A DNA stretch of 64,000 bases from Pseudomonas sp. BN411. Its GTDB lineage: Bacteria; Pseudomonadota; Gammaproteobacteria; Pseudomonadales; Pseudomonadaceae. Positions 31,355-41,572 of this stretch are shown here, one piece after another. Under the pieces are notes generated by a model. That model was not told the origin of the DNA, did not search any database, and saw nothing but the letters and a program-made list of their open reading frames with translations. The position numbers and the translations under genes are program-made. The stretch covers positions 1-64,000 of the forward strand of contig NZ_SSOM01000045.1 of the NCBI RefSeq assembly GCF_029871235.1, read 5' to 3'. Within the stretch, counting starts at the first letter, position 1. Each line of letters opens with the position of its first letter.

Positions 31355-32383
31355 GTGGAGCCCGCCGTGCGCCAGCGCTATCTCGTCTTCCTGAGCTTGT
31401 TCGCCAGCCTGCCGGCCATGGCCATTACCTTCCAGACGCGTCTGGAGAAAGTGGAATGGAAGGTCGAGGGGGATAAGTTCGAATGCCGGCTATCGCAGCC
31501 CATCACCGACTTCGGTTCGGGGGAGTTCGTGCGCCGGGCGGGCGAGCAGGCCACCTTCCGCCTGAAGGCGCGCGAGCGCTGGATGGGCGCCGGCTCGGCG
31601 ACGCTGCTGGCGGCTGCGGCGCCCTGGCAGCCGGGGAGGGGAGACATCAACCTTGGCGTGGTCAGTGTCGGCGGCGGTGAAGTGCCTTTCAACAGTTCTC
31701 AGCAACAGGCCGGTCGTCTGCTTACCGGCTTGCTGGAAGGACGCAGCCCGCTGGTTCGCCACCGTACCCTGCAGGGCGGCGACTCCATGGAAGTCCGCCT
31801 GCTGCCGGTGAAGTTCAATCAGGCCTACCAGGATTACCTGGCCTGCACCGCCAAGCTGCTGCCGGTGAACTTCGACCAGGTCAAGCATGTGCAGGTCGGC
31901 TTTCCGGGCAGCGGCATGGAGTTGGACGACATGGCGCGGGCGAAGCTGGAAATCATGCTCGACTTCATCAAGGCTGATCCCAGCGTCAATCACATCGAAA
32001 TCGACGGTCACTCCGACAACAGCGGCAACCGCCTGACCAACCGAGACCTGTCGCGCCGCCGCGCCCTGGCGGTGTACGACTACTTCAAGGCCAACGGCTT
32101 CCCCGAAGCGCAGATGGTCATGCGCTTCCATGGCGAGCGTTATCCGCTGGCACCGAACAACAGCTCGGCCAACCGGGCGAAGAACCGTCGCGCCACCGTT
32201 CAGTTGTCTCGCGTCGACCTGCCCGTGGAAGCGCCAGCCGCCGCCCCTGCTCCAGCACCTGCACCCGCTGAGTCGCCCGCTCCGGCCAAGCCTGGTGTTC
32301 CCGCCGCCGCGCCGGCCGCACCGCCTAGCGCGCCGGGTGTCCAGGGCGCCACTCCCGCTGCCCGGACTCCGACCGGGTCCTGA
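31355..32383 (+). CDS. motY: Flagellar T-ring protein MotY (OmpA-like peptidoglycan-binding)
   Basis: Periplasmic protein of 342 residues that anchors the flagellar stator at the T-ring of polar sodium- or proton-driven motors. A signal peptide (LVFLSLFASLPAMA) precedes a MotY N-terminal domain and a C-terminal OmpA domain with IEIDGHSDNSGNRLTNRDLS and RRALAVYDYFKANG. The last 55 residues are an Ala/Pro-rich tail (APAPAPAPAESPAPAKPG), unusual in length. A GTG at 31355 and one at 31367 are both possible starts. Placement next to pyrC and argG matches P. aeruginosa PA3526, and a sigma-28 promoter lies upstream. Confidence 0.88.
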   Translation: MEPAVRQRYLVFLSLFASLPAMAITFQTRLEKVEWKVEGDKFECRLSQPITDFGSGEFVRRAGEQATFRLKARERWMGAGSATLLAAAAPWQPGRGDINLGVVSVGGGEVPFNSSQQQAGRLLTGLLEGRSPLVRHRTLQGGDSMEVRLLPVKFNQAYQDYLACTAKLLPVNFDQVKHVQVGFPGSGMELDDMARAKLEIMLDFIKADPSVNHIEIDGHSDNSGNRLTNRDLSRRRALAVYDYFKANGFPEAQMVMRFHGERYPLAPNNSSANRAKNRRATVQLSRVDLPVEAPAAAPAPAPAPAESPAPAKPGVPAAAPAAPPSAPGVQGATPAARTPTGS

Positions 32384-32414
32384 CCCTGCCGCTCGTCGCG
32401 CAACTGACAGAATC

Positions 32415-32456
32415 TGTCGCCTCGTCGTCATAAGCTGTCGCGACACTGTAATTTGG
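32415..32456 (+). promoter_or_regulatory. ArgR operator upstream of argG
   Basis: Two direct repeats 21 bp apart begin TGTCGC (32415 and 32436); the second matches TGTCGC-N8-AA exactly, the first lacks the final AA. The spacing and orientation are the same as in the argF operator. It ends 57 bp before the argG ATG. Confidence 0.72.
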
Positions 32457-32512
32457 CCGCCAGGGTCAGTAGAATCACGGGTTTTTCGTACAACCCCCGT
32501 GGAGTTGATGGC

Positions 32513-33730
<1,218 letters not shown>

Positions 33731-33754
33731 TAAGCTTGTAAGCAGAGCCTACGG

Positions 33755-33784
33755 ACCCCGGCCAAAAGCCGGGGTTCGTCATTT
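33755..33784 (+). terminator. Intrinsic terminator of argG
   Basis: ACCCCGGC-caaaa-GCCGGGGT followed by a broken T-rich stretch (TCGTCATTT), 25 bp after the stop codon. Confidence 0.7.
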
Positions 33785-33824
33785 CAGAGCCCACGAAATA
33801 TGGGCAATCGATGAGGAAGTAACG

Positions 33825-34217
33825 ATGAGACTGCTGCATACCATGCTGCGAGTCGGCGACCTGGACAAATCCATCGCCTTCTACACCGAAGTGCTGGGCA
33901 TGACCCTGCTGCGCCGCAAGGACTACCCGGATGGTCAGTTCACCCTCGCATTCGTCGGTTACGGCGACGAAGCCCACAACAGCGTGATCGAACTCACCTA
34001 CAACTGGGGTGTGGACAAGTACGAGCTGGGCAACGCCTATGGCCACATCGCGCTGGAAGTCGACGATGTCTACAAGGCCTGCGAAGACATTCGCGCCCGT
34101 GGCGGCAAGATCACCCGCGAGCCGGGTCCGATGAAGCACGGCACCAGCATCCTGGCCTTCGTGGAAGATCCCGACGGCTACAAAATCGAATTGCTGTCCC
34201 CCTCTCGCAACGACTGA
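33825..34217 (+). CDS. gloA: Lactoylglutathione lyase (glyoxalase I)
   Basis: Converts the hemithioacetal of methylglyoxal and glutathione to lactoylglutathione. It has 130 residues with all four metal ligands: His5, Glu56, His74 and Glu122. The short form without an extra loop is the nickel-activated bacterial type. The ATG at 33825 has a GAGGA site before it. Placement after argG matches gloA1 of P. aeruginosa (PA3524). Confidence 0.96.
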   Translation: MRLLHTMLRVGDLDKSIAFYTEVLGMTLLRRKDYPDGQFTLAFVGYGDEAHNSVIELTYNWGVDKYELGNAYGHIALEVDDVYKACEDIRARGGKITREPGPMKHGTSILAFVEDPDGYKIELLSPSRND

Positions 34218-34274
34218 CGCTCTATGCTGATATGAATCCGGGGCGCTCTCGCCCCGGTCCGGAGGCGTGGGTCT

Positions 34275-35321
34275 ATGGATGGTTCCGCTGTCAGCTACGA
34301 ACGCAATCTCGAATGCCTGGTTCGGGCCATCCAGGAGTTGTCCCTGGCCCGTGATCTCGACCGTATCGCCGAGATCGTGCGCAGTGCCGCGCGGGAGTTG
34401 GTGGGGGCCGATGGCGCCACCTTCGTCCTGCGCGACGGCGATCGCTGCTTCTACAAGGACGAGGACGCTATCTCGCCGTTGTGGAAGGGCCTGCGCTTCC
34501 CCATGGAAACCTGCATCAGCGGCTGGGCCATGCTCAACCGCGAGCCCGCGGTGATCGAAGACATCTACCAGGACCCGCGCATCCCCCACGACGCCTACCG
34601 CCCGACCTTCGTCAAAAGCCTGGTCATGGTGCCCATCCGCAGCATGGCCCCGGTGGGGGCGATTGGCACCTACTGGGCCACTCCGCGCCTGGCCAGCGTG
34701 CGCGAAGTCGGCTTGCTCCAGGCCCTGGCGGACTCGACCTCGGTGGCCATGGAAAACGTCCAGCTCTACAACGAGCTCGAACAGCGAGTCATCGCCCGCA
34801 CCCAGGATCTGGTGGCTGCCAACCGCCTGCTCTACGACGAAGCCTGTGAACGCGAGCGCGTCGAGCAGGACATCCAGCGTTTCTCCATGACCGATGAACT
34901 CACCGGCCTGCACAACCGCCTCGGCTTCCTGCGTCACGCCGCCGAGACTCTCGATGCGTCACGCCAGCGCGACACACCCTACCTGCTGCTTCACCTGCAA
35001 GTGGAAAGCAACGACGGTGGGCCCGCCGAAAACCTGCCGCTGGTAGCCGCGCGCATGTTGCGGGCGCAGTTCCGCCGGGACGACCTGATCGCGCGCCTCG
35101 GTGGGGGAGAGTTCCTCGTGCTGACCACCGGCTATGGCGAACCGCACGCCGTTTTGCAGCGCCTGCGCGCCGGCCTGGGGGCCTTCAATCGTGCAGCGGA
35201 GCAGAGCCTGACCCTGCGCATCGGCCATGCCGAGTCGAGCCGAGGGCAGGACCTGGAGCAACTGCTGCAGGAAGCCGACAACGCCCTGCATCGCGCCGGG
35301 CCTGGTTGGAGCAGCGTCTGA
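34275..35321 (+). CDS. GAF domain protein with degenerate GGDEF domain
   Basis: Cytoplasmic protein of 348 residues. A GAF sensor domain covers about 10-170, followed by a helical linker (NELEQRVIARTQDLVAANRL) and a shortened GGDEF domain. The signature is GGGEF at 276-280, and the usual metal-binding DxDxFK stretch is replaced by LHLQVESND, so cyclase activity is unlikely. An RxxD inhibitory site (RRDD) is retained five residues before it, so it may bind cyclic di-GMP as a receptor. A GGAGG ribosome binding site precedes the ATG. It lies between gloA and modB, where modA would be expected. Confidence 0.85.
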   Translation: MDGSAVSYERNLECLVRAIQELSLARDLDRIAEIVRSAARELVGADGATFVLRDGDRCFYKDEDAISPLWKGLRFPMETCISGWAMLNREPAVIEDIYQDPRIPHDAYRPTFVKSLVMVPIRSMAPVGAIGTYWATPRLASVREVGLLQALADSTSVAMENVQLYNELEQRVIARTQDLVAANRLLYDEACERERVEQDIQRFSMTDELTGLHNRLGFLRHAAETLDASRQRDTPYLLLHLQVESNDGGPAENLPLVAARMLRAQFRRDDLIARLGGGEFLVLTTGYGEPHAVLQRLRAGLGAFNRAAEQSLTLRIGHAESSRGQDLEQLLQEADNALHRAGPGWSSV

Positions 35322-35340
35322 TTCTGGCTGGCCGCAAAGC

Positions 35341-35368
35341 TTCGCTATATAGTTCGCCACACAGCGAA
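35341..35368. promoter_or_regulatory. ModE-type operator upstream of modB
   Basis: TTCGCTATATA, 7 nt, ACACAGCGAA: the left half matches the ModE half-site ATCGCTATATA at 10 of 11 positions and the right half is a weaker inverted copy. It lies 21 bp before the modB start, suitable for repression when molybdate is plentiful. Confidence 0.6.
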
Positions 35369-35389
35369 AACTGATCAATCGGCCAACCC

Positions 35390-36076
35390 ATGAGCTTCCC
35401 TCTCGACCGCACCGACCTGGCCGCCATCTGGCTGACTCTCGAACTGGCGACCCTGACCACTTTGCTCCTGCTCGTCGTGGGCACGCCCATTGCCTGGTGG
35501 CTGGCACGTACCCGTTCGCGCCTGAAAGGGCCAGCGGCCGCGGTGGTTGCCCTGCCGCTGGTTCTCCCCCCCACGGTCATCGGCTTCTACCTGCTGGTGA
35601 GCATGGGGCCCCACGGTTTCATCGGCCAGTTCACCCAGAGCCTTGGCCTCGGCACCTTGCCCTTCACCTTTGCCGGCCTCGTGGTGGGCTCGGTGATCTA
35701 CTCCATGCCCTTCGTGGTGCAGCCCCTGCAGAACGCCTTCACCGCCATCGGCGAGCGTCCGCTGGAAGTGGCCGCGACCTTGCGCGCCAGTCCCTGGGAT
35801 ACCTTCTTCTCGGTGGTGCTGCCTCTGGCCAAGCCGGGCTTCGTCACCGCCTCGATCCTCGGCTTTGCCCACACCGTGGGCGAGTTCGGCGTGGTGCTGA
35901 TGATCGGCGGCAACATCCCGGAGAAGACCCGCGTGGTCTCGGTGCAGATCTTCGATCACGTCGAAGCCATGGAATACGCCCAGGCCCATTGGCTGGCCGG
36001 CGGCATGCTGCTGTTCTCCTTCCTCATCCTGCTGGCACTGAACACCAGCCGACGCCTGAAACCCGGTTGGACCTGA
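35390..36076 (+). CDS. modB: Molybdate ABC transporter permease
   Basis: Inner-membrane subunit of 228 residues with about five hydrophobic segments and the ModB/CysT-type EAA loop ([25 protein letters not shown]). It is followed 3 bp later by modC. Normally modA, the periplasmic molybdate-binding protein, comes first, but the gene before it is a GAF-GGDEF protein, so modA is missing or elsewhere. A ModE-like operator directly upstream shows this is a promoter-proximal gene. Confidence 0.93.
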   Translation: MSFPLDRTDLAAIWLTLELATLTTLLLLVVGTPIAWWLARTRSRLKGPAAAVVALPLVLPPTVIGFYLLVSMGPHGFIGQFTQSLGLGTLPFTFAGLVVGSVIYSMPFVVQPLQNAFTAIGERPLEVAATLRASPWDTFFSVVLPLAKPGFVTASILGFAHTVGEFGVVLMIGGNIPEKTRVVSVQIFDHVEAMEYAQAHWLAGGMLLFSFLILLALNTSRRLKPGWT

Positions 36077-36079
36077 GCC

Positions 36080-37165
36080 ATGCAACAGATTCGCGCACGT
36101 TTCAACCTGCGCCACCCGGACTTCGTCCTGGAGGCTGATTTGGCGCTGCCGGGACGCGGCGTCAGTGCCCTGTTCGGCCATTCCGGTTCGGGCAAGACCA
36201 CCCTGCTGCGCTGCATCGCTGGCCTGGAACGGGCCGCCGAAGGCTTCCTGGAAGTGAATGGCGAAGTCTGGCAGGACAGCGCCCGGGGCCACTTCCTGCC
36301 CACCCACAAGCGGCCGCTGGGCTATGTGTTCCAGGAGGCGAGCCTGTTCGAGCACCTCTCGGTGCGACGCAACCTCGAATTCGGCCAGCGGCGCATTCCC
36401 GCGCAGGATCGCCGGGTGGAACTGGACCACGCGGTGGAACTGCTCGGCATCGGCCACCTGCTGGAACGTATGCCCGGCCACCTTTCCGGTGGCGAGCGCC
36501 AGCGCGTCGGTATCGCCCGCGCCCTGCTCACCAGCCCGCGTCTGCTGCTGATGGATGAGCCCCTGGCGGCACTGGATCTCAAGCGCAAGGGCGAAATTCT
36601 TCCCTACCTGGAGCGCCTGCATGACGAACTGGATATTCCGGTGCTCTACGTCAGCCATTCGCCTGATGAAGTGGCGCGCCTGGCCGATCACCTGGTGCTG
36701 CTCGACAACGGCCGGGTGCTGGCCAGCGGCCCACTGGACCAGACCCTGTCGCGCCTCGACCTGCCTATCGCCCAGGAAGACGAAGCGGGCGTGGTGATCG
36801 AAGGCCGGGTGCAGGGATTCGATGCCCGCTATCAGCTTCTGACTCTGGCGCTGCCTGGCAGCTCGCTGAGCGTGCGGGTCGCTCATTCTCCGGTGACTGA
36901 GGGCCGTACGCTGCGCTTCCGGGTGCTGGCGCGGGACGTCAGCCTGAGCCTGGAGAAACAGCGCGACAGTAGCATCCTCAACTTGCTGCCGGCACGGGTG
37001 GTGGAAGAGTTTCCAGCCGCCAATCCGGCCCATGTGCTGGTGCGCCTCGATGTGGACGGAGCGCCCATGCTGGCGCGCATCACCCGCTTTTCCCGTGATC
37101 AGTTGGGTCTCTATCCGGGGCAGTCGATCTGGGCGCAGATCAAGTCGGTGGCGCTGCTGGCCTGA
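36080..37165 (+). CDS. modC: Molybdate ABC transporter ATP-binding protein
   Basis: Cytoplasmic ATPase of 361 residues. Walker [11 protein letters not shown]-loop [12 protein letters not shown], signature LSGGERQR, Walker [13 protein letters not shown] and the switch SHSPDE are intact. The C-terminal Mop/TOBE domain (about 290-361) typical of ModC is present. It lies 3 bp after modB, so it is co-transcribed. A bidirectional terminator separates it from the convergent APC permease. Confidence 0.95.
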   Translation: MQQIRARFNLRHPDFVLEADLALPGRGVSALFGHSGSGKTTLLRCIAGLERAAEGFLEVNGEVWQDSARGHFLPTHKRPLGYVFQEASLFEHLSVRRNLEFGQRRIPAQDRRVELDHAVELLGIGHLLERMPGHLSGGERQRVGIARALLTSPRLLLMDEPLAALDLKRKGEILPYLERLHDELDIPVLYVSHSPDEVARLADHLVLLDNGRVLASGPLDQTLSRLDLPIAQEDEAGVVIEGRVQGFDARYQLLTLALPGSSLSVRVAHSPVTEGRTLRFRVLARDVSLSLEKQRDSSILNLLPARVVEEFPAANPAHVLVRLDVDGAPMLARITRFSRDQLGLYPGQSIWAQIKSVALLA

Positions 37166-37173
37166 AGGCGGGG

Positions 37174-37203
37174 AGGGCGGGGCATGATAGCCCCGCCCTG
37201 TTT
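37174..37203. terminator. Bidirectional hairpin between modC and the APC permease
   Basis: AGGGCGGGGC-atgata-GCCCCGCCCT, a perfect 10-bp stem followed by GTTT, lies 8 bp after the modC stop and 3 bp before the permease stop codon. Confidence 0.75.
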
Positions 37204-37206
37204 GAC

Positions 37207-38721
37207 TCAACGTGCCAGCTCGCGATCGCTATCCAGCGTCGGCGTCGACAGTTTCCACGCGTCCCCGGCAGGGGCTTGGCCACGGTCGTAAGGCTTGAGC
37301 ACGAGCATGTACAGCAGGCCGATTGCAATGATCACCGCCGCCGTGACGACGATTCCGTAGTTGATGTACCACGGCGCATCCGGGGTGCGCGGCCAGGACA
37401 TGTTGACGATGGCCAGCACGCCATAGATCAAGGCTGCGATGTTGACGATCCAGCCCCAGTTGCCCAGGGTGAATTGCCCGCTCGGCTGCCAGCCGCGGAA
37501 GCGGGCGAACAGCGCACCGCCAACGATCATCTGGAAGGACAGATAGATGCCGATCGCAGCGAAGGCAACGACGGCGGCGATGGCATTCTGCAAGAAGAAG
37601 CCGGCACAGACGATGGCGGCCGGTAGCAGGCCGCAAACGACCAGGGCAGCGGCTGGGACATGGGTATTCGGCGACAGGCGCTTGAGCAGCGAACTGCCCA
37701 TGACCATCTCGTCCCGCGCATAGGAGTACAGCAGCCGGCTTGCCGCGGCCTGCAGGCTCAGTACGCAGGAGACGAAGGAAACGATGATCACCGCCATGAC
37801 CAGTCGCGATCCGAGCGGGCCGAAGGCGTTGTTGAGGATGGTGGACATCGGGTCGCTGTCTTCACCCGAAATCACCTTGGCCATATCCGGCACCGCGAGG
37901 ATCAGCGCCAGCGCCGCGAACATGGCAGCGCCGCCGCCGATGTAGATGGTCATGCGCATGGCCTTGGGGATGCGCTTGCTCGGGTTCGGCGTTTCCTCGG
38001 CTACGTCGCCGCAGGCTTCGAAACCGTAGTACAGGAACATGCCGGCCAGCGACGCGGTGAGGAACGCGGGCCAGTAGCTGCCGTCGATGCTGATATCGAA
38101 CGTGTTGAACAGCACGCTGATTGGCTGATGGCGCTCGAAGATCAACAGGTAGCCGCCAATCACCAGGGCGCCCAGCAGTTCGCAGATGAATCCGAACATC
38201 GCCACGCGTGCCAGCAGCTTCGTGCCGCTCAGGTTCAGCAGGGTAGCGATCAGGGTCAGGCCAAGGGCGATCGCCGTATTGGTGACAGCCGTGGGCTCGA
38301 AGCCGAGCAGGGTGGCGATGTAGGGGCCGGCACCCAGGGCGACTGCAGCGATGGTCACGCAGAGCGAGACGGAGTAAATCCAGCCCACCATCCAGGCCCA
38401 GCGCTTGCCTACCAGGCGCCGTGCCCAGGGATAGACACCGCCGGAAATGGGGAACTGCGAAACCACTTCACAAAACACCAGGCACACCAGCAGCTGACCG
38501 ATGCCTACCAGAAGGTAAGACCAGAACATCGGTGGGCCGCCGGCTGCCAGGCACAGGCCGAACAGGGTATAGACCCCCACCACCGGGGACAGGTAGGTGA
38601 AGCCCAGGGCGAAGTTCTCCCAAAGGCTCATGCTGCGTTCGAAGTTGGAGGTGTAGCCCAGGGCGCGTAACTGTTCCGCGTCCCGGTCAGCCGCTGCAGC
38701 CTTGCTGGTTGCGTTGCTCAT
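37207..38721 (-). CDS. APC-superfamily amino acid/amine permease
   Basis: Inner-membrane transporter of 504 residues with about twelve membrane segments. N-terminal landmarks are NFALGFTYLSPVVGVYTLFG and the APC motif SGGVYPWARRLVGKRWAW; GYYLLIF-type hydrophobic repeats fill the rest. It is close to amine/GABA/choline-type permeases of pseudomonads. It lies downstream of a KauB-like aldehyde dehydrogenase on the same strand and opposite a FadR-type regulator, suggesting import of an amine or amino alcohol that the dehydrogenase processes. A stem-loop in the gap may set its expression relative to the dehydrogenase. Confidence 0.88.
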   Translation of the reverse strand: MSNATSKAAAADRDAEQLRALGYTSNFERSMSLWENFALGFTYLSPVVGVYTLFGLCLAAGGPPMFWSYLLVGIGQLLVCLVFCEVVSQFPISGGVYPWARRLVGKRWAWMVGWIYSVSLCVTIAAVALGAGPYIATLLGFEPTAVTNTAIALGLTLIATLLNLSGTKLLARVAMFGFICELLGALVIGGYLLIFERHQPISVLFNTFDISIDGSYWPAFLTASLAGMFLYYGFEACGDVAEETPNPSKRIPKAMRMTIYIGGGAAMFAALALILAVPDMAKVISGEDSDPMSTILNNAFGPLGSRLVMAVIIVSFVSCVLSLQAAASRLLYSYARDEMVMGSSLLKRLSPNTHVPAAALVVCGLLPAAIVCAGFFLQNAIAAVVAFAAIGIYLSFQMIVGGALFARFRGWQPSGQFTLGNWGWIVNIAALIYGVLAIVNMSWPRTPDAPWYINYGIVVTAAVIIAIGLLYMLVLKPYDRGQAPAGDAWKLSTPTLDSDRELAR

Positions 38722-38809
38722 CGGTCGGTTCCTTTATTGGTTTTGTATCGGTATCGAACAAGAAGCGGTGGTAGGGCGGCAGCGTGCCGCCGGTGGTCTC
38801 TTCGTTGAG

Positions 38810-38845
38810 GGTGGCAACCGGGCCTCTCCCCGTCCGGTTGCCACC
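38810..38845 (-). terminator. Stem-loop between dehydrogenase and permease genes
   Basis: GGTGGCAACCGG and CCGGTTGCCACC form a perfect 12-bp stem with a 12-nt loop, 9 bp after the dehydrogenase stop. It has no T-run, so it could be a partial terminator or a 3'-end stabiliser for the dehydrogenase mRNA. Confidence 0.6.
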
Positions 38846-38854
38846 TGCCATAGG

Positions 38855-40348
38855 TCAGAGCTTGATCCAGGTGGCCTTCAGCTCGGTGTACTTGTCGAAC
38901 GCATGCAGCGACTTGTCGCGACCGTTGCCGGACTGCTTGAAGCCGCCGAAGGGTGCGGTCATGTCGCCGCCGTCGTACTGGTTGATCCAGACGCTACCAG
39001 CGCGCAGGGCCTTGCCGACCAGATGGGCGCGGGACAGGTTGCTGGTCCACACCGCCGCGGCCAGGCCGTAGATGGTGTCGTTGGCGATGGCGACGGCTTC
39101 CTCTTCGCTGTCGAAGGCGATGACCGAGAGCACCGGGCCGAAGATCTCTTCCTTGGCGATGCGCATGGCGTTGTCCACGCCATCGAAGATGGTCGGCTCG
39201 ACGTAGGTGCCGCCGGTTTCTTCCAGAATGCGCTTGCCGCCAGCCACCAGCTTGGCGCCGTCGGTGTGGCCGGATTCGATGTAGCCGAGCACGATGTCCA
39301 GATGCTGGCTGTCCACCAGGGCGCCGACGTTGGTCGCCGGGTCCAGCGGATTACCCGGTTTCCAGGCCTTGATCGCCTCGACCACCATGGGCACGAACTT
39401 GTCCTTGATCGAGCGTTCCACCAGCAGGCGTGAACCGGCGGTGCAGACTTCGCCCTGGTTGAAGGCGATGGCGGCGGCAGCGGCTTCGGCGGCGGCCTGC
39501 AAGTCAGGGGCGTCGGCGAAGACGATATTCGGGCTCTTGCCGCCGGCTTCCAGCCAGACGCGCTTCATGTTGGATTCGCCAGCGTTGATCAGCAGTTGCT
39601 TGGCGGTGCGGGTGGAGCCGGTAAAGGCCAGGGTGTCGACGTCCATGTGCAGCGCCAGGGCCTTGCCCACGCTGTGGCCGAAGCCCGGCAGCACGTTCAG
39701 CACGCCCGCCGGGATGCCGGCATCGCAAGCCAGTTGGGCCAGGCGAATGGCGGTCAGCGGGGAGCGTTCGGACGGCTTGAGGACCACCGAGTTACCGGTA
39801 GCCAGCGCCGGGCCGAGCTTCCAGCAGGTCATCAACAGGGGGAAGTTCCAGGGCACGATGGCCGCGACCACGCCTACCGGCTCACGGGTCACCAGGCCCA
39901 ACTGGTCATGAGGCGTTGCGGCGACTTCGTCGTAGACCTTGTCGATCGCCTCGGCGCTCCAGCGAATGGCATCCACTGCGCACGGCAGGTCGACGTTCAG
40001 CGCGTCGCTGATCGGCTTACCCATGTCGAGGGTTTCCAGCAGGGCCAGTTCCTCGGCGTGGGCGTCGATCAGCTCGGCGAAACGGATCATCGCCTGCTTG
40101 CGCTCGGCCGGCGCCAGTCGCGACCAGACGCCGGAGTCGAAGGTTGCACGGGCGGAGGCAACCGCACGCATCGCATCCGCTTCACCGCTGCTGGCGACTT
40201 TGCACAGCAAACGTCCATCGACCGGGCTGATGCAGTCGAAGGTATCGCCGCTGGCAGCCTCGACATATTCGCCCTGGATGAAGGCGCGGCCTTCGATTCT
40301 GAGCTTGCTGGCGCGTGCTTCCCAATCGGCTCGGGTCAGTTCGGTCAT
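38855..40348 (-). CDS. Aldehyde dehydrogenase, KauB/PuuC-like
   Basis: NAD(P)-dependent dehydrogenase of 497 residues with general base Glu267 (LEAGGKSP) and catalytic Cys302 (GEVCTAGS). It resembles KauB of P. aeruginosa closely, sharing GQLGLVTREPVGVV-type and DGGDMTAPFGGFKQSG stretches as I recall them, and those enzymes oxidise aminobutyraldehydes and gamma-glutamyl-aminobutyraldehyde in amine breakdown. Followed on the same strand by an APC permease, it probably forms an amine-catabolic unit controlled by the divergent FadR-type regulator. A second, more distant aldehyde dehydrogenase is in the ureohydrolase operon. Confidence 0.92.
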   Translation of the reverse strand: MTELTRADWEARASKLRIEGRAFIQGEYVEAASGDTFDCISPVDGRLLCKVASSGEADAMRAVASARATFDSGVWSRLAPAERKQAMIRFAELIDAHAEELALLETLDMGKPISDALNVDLPCAVDAIRWSAEAIDKVYDEVAATPHDQLGLVTREPVGVVAAIVPWNFPLLMTCWKLGPALATGNSVVLKPSERSPLTAIRLAQLACDAGIPAGVLNVLPGFGHSVGKALALHMDVDTLAFTGSTRTAKQLLINAGESNMKRVWLEAGGKSPNIVFADAPDLQAAAEAAAAAIAFNQGEVCTAGSRLLVERSIKDKFVPMVVEAIKAWKPGNPLDPATNVGALVDSQHLDIVLGYIESGHTDGAKLVAGGKRILEETGGTYVEPTIFDGVDNAMRIAKEEIFGPVLSVIAFDSEEEAVAIANDTIYGLAAAVWTSNLSRAHLVGKALRAGSVWINQYDGGDMTAPFGGFKQSGNGRDKSLHAFDKYTELKATWIKL

Positions 40349-40704
40349 CGCGGATGTGCTCCTCTGGAGAATTCCGGCACGACAAGCGGCAATCAGGGCT
40401 GCCAGGGCGTGCGGGAGGCGGTTTTGGCGGGTAGTTTGCTAAAACATTTAAAACCATATCTTATGTTTTGGGTCCTGCCAATACAGCGACGTCATGGCGG
40501 GTTTTTCATCGGTAATTTGTCGTTATTCCCCGGCTGATGACTGCTTTGACGTGGCTCTTGCGCCAGGATTTGATTGAAAGATATGAAAATAAATTTTTAA
40601 TTGCGGCCTGCCCGGCGATGGCCATAATGGCCCGCAGCAGCACCCGCAGCAGGGGTGCCCGGCACACGTGCACCAGGCCAGGGAGGTATCCGGCTTAGCC
40701 GCCT
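40349..40704. other. Divergent intergenic region with candidate operator
   Basis: 356-bp region between the dehydrogenase and the regulator gene, markedly AT-rich in places. AAAACAT (40441-40447) and ATGTTTT (40463-40469) form an inverted repeat that could bind the GntR/FadR regulator, but it is short. I see no small gene or known site beyond that. Confidence 0.4.
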
Positions 40705-41451
40705 ATGAACGAGTTGAAGAACGTCCGCCCCGCCAATTTCATGCGCCTTCGCCAGGAAGGGCGTACCGAGGAAGTGGCACGGCGGTTGATCGAACTGGTC
40801 GAGCTCGGGTTGTTCAGCGAGGGCGAGCAATTGCCCAGCGAGAGCGACCTGGCGACTCAGTTCGGGGTCGCGACGGTCACGCTGCGCGACGCCTTGGCGA
40901 GCTTGCGCGAACGCGGCGTGATCGAGACGCGCCGAGGGCGCAATGGCGGCAGTTTCATCTGCGCACCTCCCGGTACCAATGACGACGCGTTGTTCGCTCA
41001 GCTCAAGGCCATGAGCGCCCTGGAGCTGCGCGACCTGTGCGATGAACATGTGGCGATTTCCGGCGCTGCCGCAAGGCTGGCTGCGCAACGCTCGTCGGCG
41101 CAGCACCATGCCCGCCTGGACGTCTATATCGACGCACTGCGCCAGGCATCGTCGCGTCAGGAACAACGCCGCGCCGATGCTCGCTTCCACCTTGAAGTAG
41201 CCGTTGCCGCGCAATCGGTGCGCCTGACCCATGCAGAAATGAACCTGCAGGCCGAACTGGGTGAGTTGCTGTGGCTATCGCCGGATGGCCCGCTCGCTGC
41301 CGATGGCCCTGTGCTGGAACACCGTGCGATCGCCGACGCCATAGTCGCCACTGATGCGAACCTGGCCGGTGCGCTGGCGGAGGCGCATGTGACGCGCGGA
41401 ATCAAACGCCTGATCAACCTGCGCCTGCAGCTGGTCGGCGCAGAAATCTGA
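40705..41451 (+). CDS. GntR-family regulator, FadR/FCD subgroup
   Basis: Transcription factor of 248 residues: an N-terminal winged helix-turn-helix (LPSESDLATQFGVATVTLRDAL) and an all-helical FCD-like effector domain from about residue 105, with a typical metal-binding pattern (HVAISGAAARLAA and HLEVAVAAQ). It is divergent from the aldehyde dehydrogenase and permease and precedes a Cache protein, so it probably regulates the amine unit. The ATG at 40705 lacks a close Shine-Dalgarno (GGGAGG is about 18 bp away), so the start is only probable. Confidence 0.85.
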   Translation: MNELKNVRPANFMRLRQEGRTEEVARRLIELVELGLFSEGEQLPSESDLATQFGVATVTLRDALASLRERGVIETRRGRNGGSFICAPPGTNDDALFAQLKAMSALELRDLCDEHVAISGAAARLAAQRSSAQHHARLDVYIDALRQASSRQEQRRADARFHLEVAVAAQSVRLTHAEMNLQAELGELLWLSPDGPLAADGPVLEHRAIADAIVATDANLAGALAEAHVTRGIKRLINLRLQLVGAEI

Positions 41452-41572
41452 ATGGCACAGCACTTGCTGGAGATATGGCCGGCCATGCGTTTGTGGCGTG
41501 ACCGACGCGGTGGCCAGATCGGCATGAACGCAACCAGAACGTGAATAACAAGAGCCAGACGAGGCCCAGGCT

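Noticed and set aside
40441-40469. FadR-type operator AAAACAT / ATGTTTT
   Set aside because: The arms are short and AT-rich with a 15-nt spacer; kept only as a weak candidate in the intergenic entry, not claimed as a site.
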